This document shows, in pieces, positions 6,685 through 12,710 of a stretch of 12,710 nucleotides of DNA. Position numbers and translations under genes: made by a program. The stretch lies in the NCBI GenBank assembly GCA_021789095.1, contig JAJYJX010000047.1, forward strand, positions 1,344 to 14,053. The letters run 5' to 3'. The notes beneath the pieces are model-generated. The model did not search any database. It saw only the letters and a program-made list of their open reading frames with translations, and had not been told where the DNA came from. Each line of letters starts with the position of its first letter. Position 1 is the first letter of the stretch. The DNA is from a bacterium. Its GTDB lineage: Bacteria; JAMCPX01.

Positions 6685-8993
6685 ACCTACTATCTGCTGC
6701 AAAGGCAGTCGTAAAAAACAAATATACGGTATTCATGCAGAAAATGACTCCCTTAAAAATTCATCCTTATGTATTGAAAATTTTTATTGTATCCGTCGTA
6801 AGCATTATCATTGGTTTTATAATTGCGCCTGTGACCAATGTCAGGAGCATTTCCAATTATCACATAGGTGATATCGCAAAACAAACGATCTACGCGCCTG
6901 AAGACATTGAAGCGACCGATGTTATAGGAACTGAAAGGAACACAGAAAAGCTTTTGAAGGAAATGCCTCCCGTTTTCAGATATAACCCTTTTGCAAAACC
7001 CCGCATGTACAATGCCCTGATCAGGGTTTTCAACACCGGCAGGGAAATGATCGGAGAGCATAGGGACAGCGGTGAAGTGATCAATAGCGTCAGAAGCGAG
7101 ACAAAAAGACTGACAGGGTTGTCTCCGTCCGAGAATTCTCTTTTGTTCCTGTATAAAAAGGATTTCAGCAAAGCTTACGAGGATCAACTGCTTGCTGTAG
7201 TCCAGAGGTTTTATGATAAGTACAAGGTCGCTGAAGAAGGGTCCGATATTCAGAACTATTCAGGCACAGGCATACTGCTTATAACACCCGGTGTGGGAAG
7301 GTTGTTCATAAGGGACATGAACAACTTTGTAGATCTCCAGGGAGCAAGGAATGTAATCTTCGACTATATTTCTGAAACTTTTCCATTCCTGTCCATAGAA
7401 GGCCATATTTTACTTACAAACTTTTTGACAAATTTCATTACCGGTGATGTCGCGTATGACAAGGAAACAACGGAAAGCACCATTGCAAAGGTAAAGGCCT
7501 CTATAAAACCTGTAACCATGTATATAAAGAAAGGCGAGATCATTGTAAGGGAAGGGGAAAGAATAGACAACAACGTTTATTCAAAATTAAAGGTAGTGAG
7601 CGAGAGCAGGGTTGTTAAAAGCTGGTACAAACTGGTGTTGTTCTATGCCCTTATATTTTTTATAGTGATCTTTTCCGTTCTTGAATTCTCACAGAGGAAC
7701 ATACGGAAATTCAGCATAACATTGAAAGACGGTATATTCCTTTCCATTGCCCTGCTGCTTACGGTTTTGATTGCCAGGCTGTCAACCATGTTTACAAATA
7801 TCAGCGAGATTGCATCATTCAATATTCCAAAGGAGGCCTACTATTACGCTGCTCCTATTGCGTTTGGCGCTATGATCGTAAGACTTATCCTTAATTCAGA
7901 AATAGCAATAGGGTTCAGCATAGTTGCAGGTATGGCTGCTGCGATGACAGTTTCCAGCAATATCTCTGTCGGCCTGTACTATATAATAAGTGCGATTATA
8001 GGGGCACATACGCTTGCCAAATGCGAACAGAGATCCTCCATTATCAAGGGTGGATTGGTTGTAGCCGGTGCAAACGTCCTGCTTGTGGGAATGTTCGCAC
8101 TCCTCCAGGGAAACCAGCCGACGACCCAACTCATCATAAGTATACTTGCAGCATTCCTTGGCGGAATAACGTCTGCCATACTGGTAACAGGACTGACACC
8201 GGTGTTTGAGTCTGTATTCGGTTATGCAACAGATATAAAACTTCTTGAAATTGCAAACCTTGAAAACCCGCTTTTAAAGGAATTGTTCATGACAGCACCC
8301 GGCAGCTACAACCACAGCATGATGACGGCTACACTTGCGGAAGCAGCCGCTTCATCCATACATGCAAACCCACTGCTCGCGAGGGTTTCATCGTACTATC
8401 ACGATATCGGCAAGATAAAAATGCCCGATTATTTCATAGAGAACCAGCATTACACATCAAACAAGCACGATAAGCTGTCTCCCAGCATGAGCAGCCTTAT
8501 AATCATATCGCATGTTAAAGAAGGCAGGGAACTTGCCAGGGCCAACAAAATACCGCAAAGAATCATAGATATCATTATGCAGCACCACGGTACCAGTCTT
8601 GTTAAGTACTTCTATGAAAAGGCAAAAGAAAAGAACGGAGGCAATATCCAGGAAGAGGAATATCACTATCCCGGACCCAAACCGCAGACACGGGAAGCCG
8701 GGATTGTCATGCTGGCTGATGCCGTTGAGGCGGCGTCAAGGACACTTACCGAGCCTACCCCTGCCCATATAAAGGCAATGGTGGAAAAGATCGTGAATGC
8801 AAGATTTGTGGACGGGCAGCTTGATGAATGCACGCTTGCGCTCAGCGATCTCGATCAAATAAAAAAAAGCTTTATCAGGGTCCTTTCGGCAATATTCCAT
8901 AAAAGGATTGATTATCCCGGTTTCAAATTTAATGCCCCATCAGCAAAAGCTAATGGACATTCAAATATCTTTCATATACAGAAAAAACAATAA
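6681..8993 (+). CDS. pgpH: 7TM-HD cyclic-di-AMP phosphodiesterase, PgpH type
   Basis: Members of this family, characterised in Listeria, hydrolyse the second messenger cyclic di-AMP to pApA through a cytoplasmic HD domain. The 770-residue protein has a first membrane span (31-51), a large extracytoplasmic 7TMR-HDED region (about 52-312), seven spans (about 316-335, 348-366, 385-402, 406-425, 428-446, 453-472 and 483-505) and a C-terminal HD domain from about 530. Metal-ligand candidates are H545 (NHSMM), H574-D575 (YYHDIGK), H611, H635-H636 (QHHG) and D680 (LADAVE). All are present, so the enzyme should be active. It begins in the ATGA overlap with ybeZ, without a strong ribosome-binding site. 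No diadenylate cyclase is in the window. The preferred cyclic dinucleotide is inferred from the family, not proven here. Confidence 0.93.
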   Translation: MNLLSAAKAVVKNKYTVFMQKMTPLKIHPYVLKIFIVSVVSIIIGFIIAPVTNVRSISNYHIGDIAKQTIYAPEDIEATDVIGTERNTEKLLKEMPPVFRYNPFAKPRMYNALIRVFNTGREMIGEHRDSGEVINSVRSETKRLTGLSPSENSLLFLYKKDFSKAYEDQLLAVVQRFYDKYKVAEEGSDIQNYSGTGILLITPGVGRLFIRDMNNFVDLQGARNVIFDYISETFPFLSIEGHILLTNFLTNFITGDVAYDKETTESTIAKVKASIKPVTMYIKKGEIIVREGERIDNNVYSKLKVVSESRVVKSWYKLVLFYALIFFIVIFSVLEFSQRNIRKFSITLKDGIFLSIALLLTVLIARLSTMFTNISEIASFNIPKEAYYYAAPIAFGAMIVRLILNSEIAIGFSIVAGMAAAMTVSSNISVGLYYIISAIIGAHTLAKCEQRSSIIKGGLVVAGANVLLVGMFALLQGNQPTTQLIISILAAFLGGITSAILVTGLTPVFESVFGYATDIKLLEIANLENPLLKELFMTAPGSYNHSMMTATLAEAAASSIHANPLLARVSSYYHDIGKIKMPDYFIENQHYTSNKHDKLSPSMSSLIIISHVKEGRELARANKIPQRIIDIIMQHHGTSLVKYFYEKAKEKNGGNIQEEEYHYPGPKPQTREAGIVMLADAVEAASRTLTEPTPAHIKAMVEKIVNARFVDGQLDECTLALSDLDQIKKSFIRVLSAIFHKRIDYPGFKFNAPSAKANGHSNIFHIQKKQ

Positions 8994-9411
8994 TATTTTA
9001 AAGTCCGTATCAGCCACATTGAAGAGGTTTGCAGCCATTATGAATGACAGGGCACGGGTGTATGTTGCATTTGTCGACGATCCGGCAATACAGAAGCTGA
9101 ACATGCAGTTCAGAAAAAGGCATAAACCTACGAATGTGCTTTCTTTCGAAATAAATCAGAAGGACCCGGAGGACGGCAGGATTGTTATGGGAGAAATTAT
9201 TATATCGGTCGATACTGCAGCCAGGGAAGCCGGGAAGGCGGGCATAACCCTGTCCGAAAGGCTCGAGGAACTGTTTGTGCATGGGTACGTGCATCTGCTC
9301 GGGTATGATCATACCCGAAGCAGGACGGATGCCATGAAGATGAAAAACAAGGAACAAATACTGATAAAAAAAATCGATATGTACAAGAAAAAATATAACA
9401 AACGGGGGTAA
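8953..9411 (+). CDS. ybeY: Endoribonuclease YbeY (rRNA maturation)
   Basis: YbeY is a zinc-dependent single-strand endoribonuclease needed for 16S rRNA 3'-end maturation and ribosome quality control. The signature H-G-x-x-H-L-x-G-Y-D-H is present as HGYVHLLGYDH, giving zinc ligands H110, H114 and H120. Upstream, TNVLSF (60-65) and the arginine of FRKRHKPTN (R54) match the conserved RNA-binding face. I chose the ATG at 8953 (MDIQISF), giving 152 residues, close to E. coli YbeY (155). A longer reading from a TTG at 8908 would add 15 residues with no homology expected. The chosen start lies 41 nt inside pgpH and lacks a clear ribosome-binding site, so translation is probably coupled to pgpH. Lnt follows 3 nt later. 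Confidence 0.93.
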   Translation: MDIQISFIYRKNNNILKSVSATLKRFAAIMNDRARVYVAFVDDPAIQKLNMQFRKRHKPTNVLSFEINQKDPEDGRIVMGEIIISVDTAAREAGKAGITLSERLEELFVHGYVHLLGYDHTRSRTDAMKMKNKEQILIKKIDMYKKKYNKRG

Positions 9412-9414
9412 TGT

Positions 9415-11010
9415 ATGCCGCTGTTTCTTTCTGTTCTTTCAGGAGTGCTGGCCGGCTTTAGTTTCCCCAAGCACGGGTTTGCTGTTTTCGCATGGGTAGC
9501 CTATGTTCCCCTTCTGTTTTCTGTCAGGCTTGCAAAGGGTTCAAAACCTGTTCTGAAGAGTTATCAGTACGGCTTTGTTTCCGGTTTTATTACGAACATC
9601 ATCCTTCTTTACTGGGTTGTCGTTGCAATGAATAGGTACGGCAACATCGGTATGCCTGCCAGCATACTGGGGCTTGTATTGCTGGCAGGCATACTGAGCG
9701 TGCTGTATTATGGAACGTTTACCATGATCATAAAGTTATTTTGGAGCACAAAAATACCCGGAGAACTGCTATTTATCCCGGTTGTCTGGGTTTTGCTTGA
9801 ATACCTAAAAACCTACCTTTTCTCGGGATTCCCGTGGGAACTCCTGGGCTATTCGCAGTATAAGAACCTGCCCCTTATCCAGATTTCAAGGGTTACATCC
9901 GTGTACGGTGTTTCATGTGTGGTTATGCTGTTCAATGTGCTGATCTACGAATTCACGGTATGGTGGTACGATATAAATACTGTAAGGACAGCCAAGTATC
10001 CGTTCCTTTTTGCAAAGACCATTGCGGTCCTGCTGCTGATAACGGGGATACTTGTTTACGGTGATATCACGATAGATAATACAAATGAACTTGTTCGACG
10101 CACGGGTAATGATATCGATGTGGGATTGATCCAGGGCAATATAGATCAAAGCCACAAGTGGGATCCTGCCTATCAAAGAGAGACCATGGCGTCTTATTTT
10201 TCTCTCACACGGCAGGCTTACGAGAAATCAAATCTTCAGCTTGGAATCTGGCCCGAAACAGCGACCCCGTTCTTTTTACAGTCAGAACCTGTGTATATGG
10301 CACAGATGAGTGATTTTGTGCGGTCTCATAATTTATATATGCTGTTCGGAAGCCCTGCCTACGAATACACAAACAGAGGAATAGATTACTTTAACAGTGC
10401 ATTCGTTATGGCTCCGTCCGGCGCCATAATAGGAAGGTATGATAAAAGACACCTTGTCCCGTTCGGCGAATACCTGCCTCTCAAGCACATTTTCTTCTTT
10501 CTCAAGAAATTGACGGGCAGTATAGGCGATTTTACTGCCGGCGGGGAAGATAACCTGCTTCAGTTCAACAACATTAAAATCGGAACGCTTATCTGTTATG
10601 AGATCATCTTTCCGCAGTTATCGGCCAGTGACTGCCGCAACGGGTCAAACCTTCTTGTTACAATAACGGATGATGCATGGTTCGGCGATACTTCAGCCCC
10701 TTACCAGCACCTGTCCATGGCGACGTTCAGGGCGGTTGAGGACGAGAGGTTCGTACTCAGGGCAGCAAACACCGGCATATCCGCTGTAATATCTCCCACG
10801 GGGAAAATCCTCGATTCAACAAAATTATTTGTTCCGGCTTTTATAGATTACAGGGTCAAGCTGATCAACACAAAAACGTTCTACACGGTCCACGGGGATG
10901 TATTCATACTGCTCTGCGCAATAATATTTTTCCTGTTTACTGCATACTACATATACAACCGGTTGACGCTCAGGGAACGTATTAAAGAGGTGCCCAATTT
11001 TAGTTTATGA
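9415..11010 (+). CDS. lnt: Apolipoprotein N-acyltransferase
   Basis: Lnt is the inner-membrane enzyme that adds the third acyl chain to the N-terminal cysteine of lipoproteins, taking it from phospholipid, so that Lol can sort them. The 531-residue protein has about six N-terminal membrane spans (1-215), a nitrilase-like catalytic domain (about 233-480) and a last span (about 494-514). The catalytic triad is intact: E281 in WPETA, K344 in YDKRHLVPFGEYLP and C394 in LICYE. NTGISAVISPTG (452-463) is also characteristic. The ATG has a GGGGG ribosome-binding site 6 nt upstream and lies 3 nt after ybeY. In E. coli ybeX (corC) separates ybeY from lnt; here it is absent. Confidence 0.95.
   Translation: MPLFLSVLSGVLAGFSFPKHGFAVFAWVAYVPLLFSVRLAKGSKPVLKSYQYGFVSGFITNIILLYWVVVAMNRYGNIGMPASILGLVLLAGILSVLYYGTFTMIIKLFWSTKIPGELLFIPVVWVLLEYLKTYLFSGFPWELLGYSQYKNLPLIQISRVTSVYGVSCVVMLFNVLIYEFTVWWYDINTVRTAKYPFLFAKTIAVLLLITGILVYGDITIDNTNELVRRTGNDIDVGLIQGNIDQSHKWDPAYQRETMASYFSLTRQAYEKSNLQLGIWPETATPFFLQSEPVYMAQMSDFVRSHNLYMLFGSPAYEYTNRGIDYFNSAFVMAPSGAIIGRYDKRHLVPFGEYLPLKHIFFFLKKLTGSIGDFTAGGEDNLLQFNNIKIGTLICYEIIFPQLSASDCRNGSNLLVTITDDAWFGDTSAPYQHLSMATFRAVEDERFVLRAANTGISAVISPTGKILDSTKLFVPAFIDYRVKLINTKTFYTVHGDVFILLCAIIFFLFTAYYIYNRLTLRERIKEVPNFSL
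9650..9694. repeat. Perfect 15-bp inverted repeat inside lnt
   Basis: GTATGCCTGCCAGCA (9650-9664) is followed, after a 15-nt loop, by its exact reverse complement at 9680-9694. The mRNA could fold into a long GC-containing hairpin within codons 79-94 of lnt. No T-run follows, so it is not a classical terminator. Confidence 0.7.
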
Positions 11011-11059
11011 TATTTCAAAATTATTTCCACTTGGTTTTGATCTATGATATGTGTCCTGT

Positions 11060-11299
11060 ATGGGAATAAAGTTGATCAATCTTTTTAATAATAGGCTTGA
11101 AGCGTCTTTGCACAATGCATATAAAGTGCACTTTTTTTATTTTCTGCTGTTTTTTTCTGCCGTTCTCATACTGCTTTTCCCCTTATCCATAAAAAATAAC
11201 ATGGTAAAACCAGGCAATATGCTTTTTACTTCCATTGTTCTTGGCATCATACTATACATCATTTACATAATCTACCTGGCAGGCGGGTTTAATGTTTAA
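11060..11299 (+). CDS. Small two-helix membrane protein, unknown function
   Basis: I do not recognise this protein. From the ATG at 11060 it has 79 residues: an amphipathic, basic-containing N-terminus (about 1-21), a hydrophobic span at about 23-44, a short hydrophilic turn with a K-x-x-x-x-K-P-G pattern, and a second span at about 55-75. The predicted topology is a hairpin in the inner membrane. A GTG at 11051 would add three residues; neither start has a clear ribosome-binding site. It lies about 50 nt after lnt, and its stop overlaps the next gene by 8 nt, so the two are probably co-translated. Position suggests an envelope role, but nothing in the sequence proves it. Confidence 0.6.
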   Translation: MGIKLINLFNNRLEASLHNAYKVHFFYFLLFFSAVLILLFPLSIKNNMVKPGNMLFTSIVLGIILYIIYIIYLAGGFNV

Positions 11300-11756
11300 A
11301 AAAATTGGTTATCATGGAATATTATTGGTAATATTACCGGCGCTATTATTGCTAACAGCGTCTTATGCCTGCGCACAATCATTCAATAAAACAGTGGATG
11401 ATTTTTGTTCAGCCTTAACGAACAAAGACATAATAAGCATACACACAAGGGCTATACTCAAGCCATTCTTTTATTCGGATGATGACATGTCGAATTTTGT
11501 AGTCTCTATGAATATTAAAATTCAACAAGCGGGTTTTGGAGATTCCATAGTACGCAGCTGCAAGCCTTTGACATCAGCAGTAAAGGGATCGAGCGCCGAC
11601 CAGGTACTTGATATTTCAGGTAAAGGCAAGGTGTTTTTTATAAAAAAACACCTTTTAATATCAACGCACTGGATAGAGCAAAGCTCAAGGTGGTATCTGG
11701 AAGTCCCTTCGGTGATCAGCAACCCGGATGTGCAAGATTCTTCAGGGGAGCATTGA
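11292..11756 (+). CDS. Small exported protein, unknown function (possibly NTF2-like)
   Basis: The 154-residue protein starts with a basic n-region and a hydrophobic core (about 9-23). The likely signal peptidase I site is after A28 (A-C-A before QSF). C27 does not sit in a good lipobox, because a tyrosine occupies position -2, so lipoprotein processing is unlikely. The mature part begins with a helix (FNKTVDDFCSALTNKD) and ends with alternating strands and an aromatic W-Y-L pattern (SSRWYLEV). This layout is reminiscent of NTF2-like folds; that is inference from pattern only. The ATG overlaps the stop of the preceding small gene by 8 nt and has a GGCGGG-type ribosome-binding sequence. It is the last gene of the rightward string; no classical terminator follows. 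Confidence 0.75.
   Translation: MFKKIGYHGILLVILPALLLLTASYACAQSFNKTVDDFCSALTNKDIISIHTRAILKPFFYSDDDMSNFVVSMNIKIQQAGFGDSIVRSCKPLTSAVKGSSADQVLDISGKGKVFFIKKHLLISTHWIEQSSRWYLEVPSVISNPDVQDSSGEH
11628..11654. repeat. Perfect 12-bp inverted repeat within the exported-protein gene
   Basis: AAGGTGTTTTTT (11628-11639) and its reverse complement (11643-11654) flank a 3-nt ATA loop. It lies within the coding sequence about 100 nt before the stop codon. Half of each arm is a T/A run, so it may simply reflect lysine and phenylalanine codons. Confidence 0.5.
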
Positions 11757-11797
11757 CCCGGTCAGAAAACATTGGCGGCCTTGCTTTCTATCAGGTG

Positions 11798-11824
11798 TTG
11801 ACGGAACGATAAAGATCTTATAAT
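11798..11824 (+). promoter_or_regulatory. Putative promoter of the tRNA-Ala gene
   Basis: TTGACG (11798-11803) and a perfect TATAAT (11819-11824) are separated by 15 bp, slightly short of the optimum. The predicted start near 11831 leaves a leader of about 5 nt before the tRNA. The perfect -10 box directly ahead of a stable RNA gene makes this the most convincing promoter in the window. Confidence 0.6.
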
Positions 11825-11835
11825 TTATACCATAA

Positions 11836-11911
11836 GGGGCAGTAGCTCAGCTGGGAGAGCGCCACGTTCGCAACGTGGAGGTCGAGGGTTCGATCCCCTT
11901 CTGCTCCACCA
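11836..11911 (+). tRNA. tRNA-Ala, anticodon CGC
   Basis: The 76 nt fold into a complete cloverleaf: acceptor stem GGGGCAG/CTGCTCC, D arm GCTC/GAGC, anticodon stem CCACG/CGTGG with loop TTCGCAA, variable AGGTC, T arm with TTCGATC loop, and encoded ACCA end. The anticodon CGC (11869-11871) reads the alanine codon GCG. The acceptor carries the G3:U70 wobble pair and A73, the known identity elements for alanyl-tRNA synthetase, which confirms the assignment independently of the anticodon. Confidence 0.97.
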
Positions 11912-11931
11912 ATCTAAATCCGCTATAACAA

Positions 11932-11959
11932 TTGAACTTTCATACAATTATTATATAAA
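11932..11959 (+). promoter_or_regulatory. Putative promoter of the DedA gene, adjacent to its start codon
   Basis: TTGAAC (11932-11937) and TATAAA (11954-11959) are separated by 16 bp. The expected start near 11966 coincides with the ATG of the DedA gene, and no Shine-Dalgarno sequence precedes it. The gene may therefore be read from a leaderless message, or may depend on read-through from the tRNA promoter. Confidence 0.4.
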
Positions 11960-11965
11960 CAAAGA

Positions 11966-12571
11966 ATGAATGATTTAGACATCATGCTGACCAATCTCTA
12001 TCCGTGGTCTTACTTAATTGTGGGTATCGGCGTGATGATAGAGAATGCAGGTGTACCTGTGCCGGGTGAAACAATTATGGTCACTGCGAGCATACTTTCC
12101 TCAGCGGGAAGTCTTGATCCGTATCTTGTGATTATAAGCGGTGTGGCAGGTGCTGTTATAGGTGATAATATGGGATACTGGATCGGAAGGATTGGCGGCA
12201 GAAGGATCATAGAACGCTTATCACAAAAACTGCCGTACACAAAAATAACGATAAGCCGGACAGAAAATTTTTTTAAAAAGTACGGCGGTATAACCGTGCT
12301 TCTTGCAAGGTTTATAACAGGCGTAAGGATATTTGCAGGACCTGTTGCAGGAGTATCGCTCATGGATTTTAAAAGGTTTTTTTTCTATAATGCCCTTGGT
12401 GCAATTATATGGGCATGCACATTGGTATTCGGTATAATGTACATTGGCAGCGTTTACAGAGAGTATATAAGGGATTATGAGTATGCGAATTATATAATCT
12501 ATGGACTTTTATTCATTGTATTGCTATTAATTGCCTATAAAATTGTAAAAAAACTCAGGTCCACCGGATAA
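11966..12571 (+). CDS. DedA-family (SNARE-associated/VTT) membrane protein
   Basis: DedA proteins are inner-membrane transporters; several members act in recycling undecaprenyl phosphate or flipping phospholipids, and others affect membrane-potential homeostasis. The 201-residue length is typical. Visible family features are the re-entrant E26-N-A-G-V-P-V-P-G-E35 segment, D67 in GDNMGYWIGR, and the F-x-x-x-Y-G-G ... ARFITGVRIFAGPVAG block (103-129) with the conserved arginines R115 and R121. Terminal membrane spans lie at about 140-162 and 175-193. The ATG at 11966 is favoured because the next ATG is out of frame and short; no good ribosome-binding site is present. It stands 54 nt after the tRNA gene. 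The specific substrate cannot be inferred. Confidence 0.92.
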   Translation: MNDLDIMLTNLYPWSYLIVGIGVMIENAGVPVPGETIMVTASILSSAGSLDPYLVIISGVAGAVIGDNMGYWIGRIGGRRIIERLSQKLPYTKITISRTENFFKKYGGITVLLARFITGVRIFAGPVAGVSLMDFKRFFFYNALGAIIWACTLVFGIMYIGSVYREYIRDYEYANYIIYGLLFIVLLLIAYKIVKKLRSTG

Positions 12572-12623
12572 AGCAATTGTGTATGGGGAAACAGCTATCC
12601 TTTATAAATGAAAGAGCCGGTTT

Positions 12624-12710
12624 ATGATGGAACGGAAACAGAAGCACGGTTTGCTTGACTTTATAAGTGCAGTATTGTCAGGACAGGCAAGGCGCAGGGC
12701 AGCAGCAGCC
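12624..12710 (+). CDS. Possible start of a further gene, truncated by the window edge
   Basis: An ATG at 12624, with a second ATG at 12627, opens a frame that stays open for 29 codons to the right edge. The visible residues begin MMERKQKHGLLDFISAVLSG and become Arg/Ala-rich (QARRRAAAA). A purine-rich AAAGAG element precedes it by about 8 nt. The reading is compatible with a cytoplasmic or membrane-anchored protein with a basic start, but it is too short to assign. An overlapping frame from the ATG at 12608 ends after about 15 codons and was not preferred. Confidence 0.4.
   Translation, partial: MMERKQKHGLLDFISAVLSGQARRRAAAA

Noticed and set aside
6753-7187. Leftward 144-residue open frame within pgpH
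   Set aside because: Antisense to the extracytoplasmic region of a clear PgpH protein, with no promoter, ribosome-binding site or recognisable motif.
9010-9357. Leftward 115-residue open frame within ybeY
   Set aside because: Antisense to YbeY, whose zinc motif is intact on the other strand; the histidine/cysteine content is only the mirror of YbeY codons.
11757-11835. Intrinsic terminator after the eight-gene string
   Set aside because: No GC-rich hairpin followed by a T-run could be found; the short GACC/GGTC symmetry at the beginning is too weak.
11836-11965. tRNA gene as an integration site of a mobile element
   Set aside because: No integrase gene and no second copy of the tRNA 3' end is present in the window; the flanking genes look like ordinary chromosomal genes.

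Overview
This window looks like chromosomal DNA from a Gram-negative bacterium, most plausibly a deltaproteobacterial (Desulfobacterota-like) anaerobe. It encodes apolipoprotein N-acyltransferase, which implies an outer membrane and mature lipoproteins. It also carries a 7TM-HD cyclic-di-AMP phosphodiesterase (PgpH type) between phoH/ybeZ and ybeY, an order familiar from Firmicutes and several deltaproteobacterial groups. A DUF4388/PATAN-type protein, common in Deltaproteobacteria, is next door. The taxonomic placement is inference; there is no rRNA or other marker to settle it. I see no mobile element, CRISPR array, phage gene or decayed gene.

Layout. Positions 1-2300 hold a leftward two-gene unit: an AMP-forming acyl-CoA ligase, then a Sir2-family NAD-dependent deacylase whose GTG start lies inside the ligase's last codons (8-nt overlap). 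The sirtuin's last few residues run off the left edge. Positions 2301-2518 are a divergent intergenic region with one plausible promoter in each direction and a 20-bp imperfect inverted repeat on the leftward -35 box.

Positions 2519-11756 are a tightly packed rightward gene string, probably one operon. In order: a polytopic TPR/zinc-ribbon membrane protein; a DUF4388 membrane protein with a pseudopilin-like tail; PhoH/YbeZ ATPase; PgpH; YbeY endoribonuclease; Lnt; a small two-helix membrane protein; and a small exported protein. Neighbours overlap or are separated by at most about 50 nt. The last part holds tRNA-Ala(CGC) with its own promoter (11836-11911), a DedA-family membrane protein (11966-12571), and the first 29 codons of a possible further gene running off the right edge.

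How the genes may work together. The leftward pair suggests reversible lysine acylation: the ligase ends in the P-x4-G-K motif whose lysine is the classic target of acylation and sirtuin deacylation. The rightward operon combines rRNA/ribosome maintenance (YbeZ, YbeY), second-messenger turnover (PgpH) and envelope biogenesis (Lnt) with two uncharacterised membrane proteins at its head and two uncharacterised envelope proteins at its tail. These four unknowns, together with the sirtuin-ligase overlap, are the least ordinary parts of an otherwise conserved housekeeping region.
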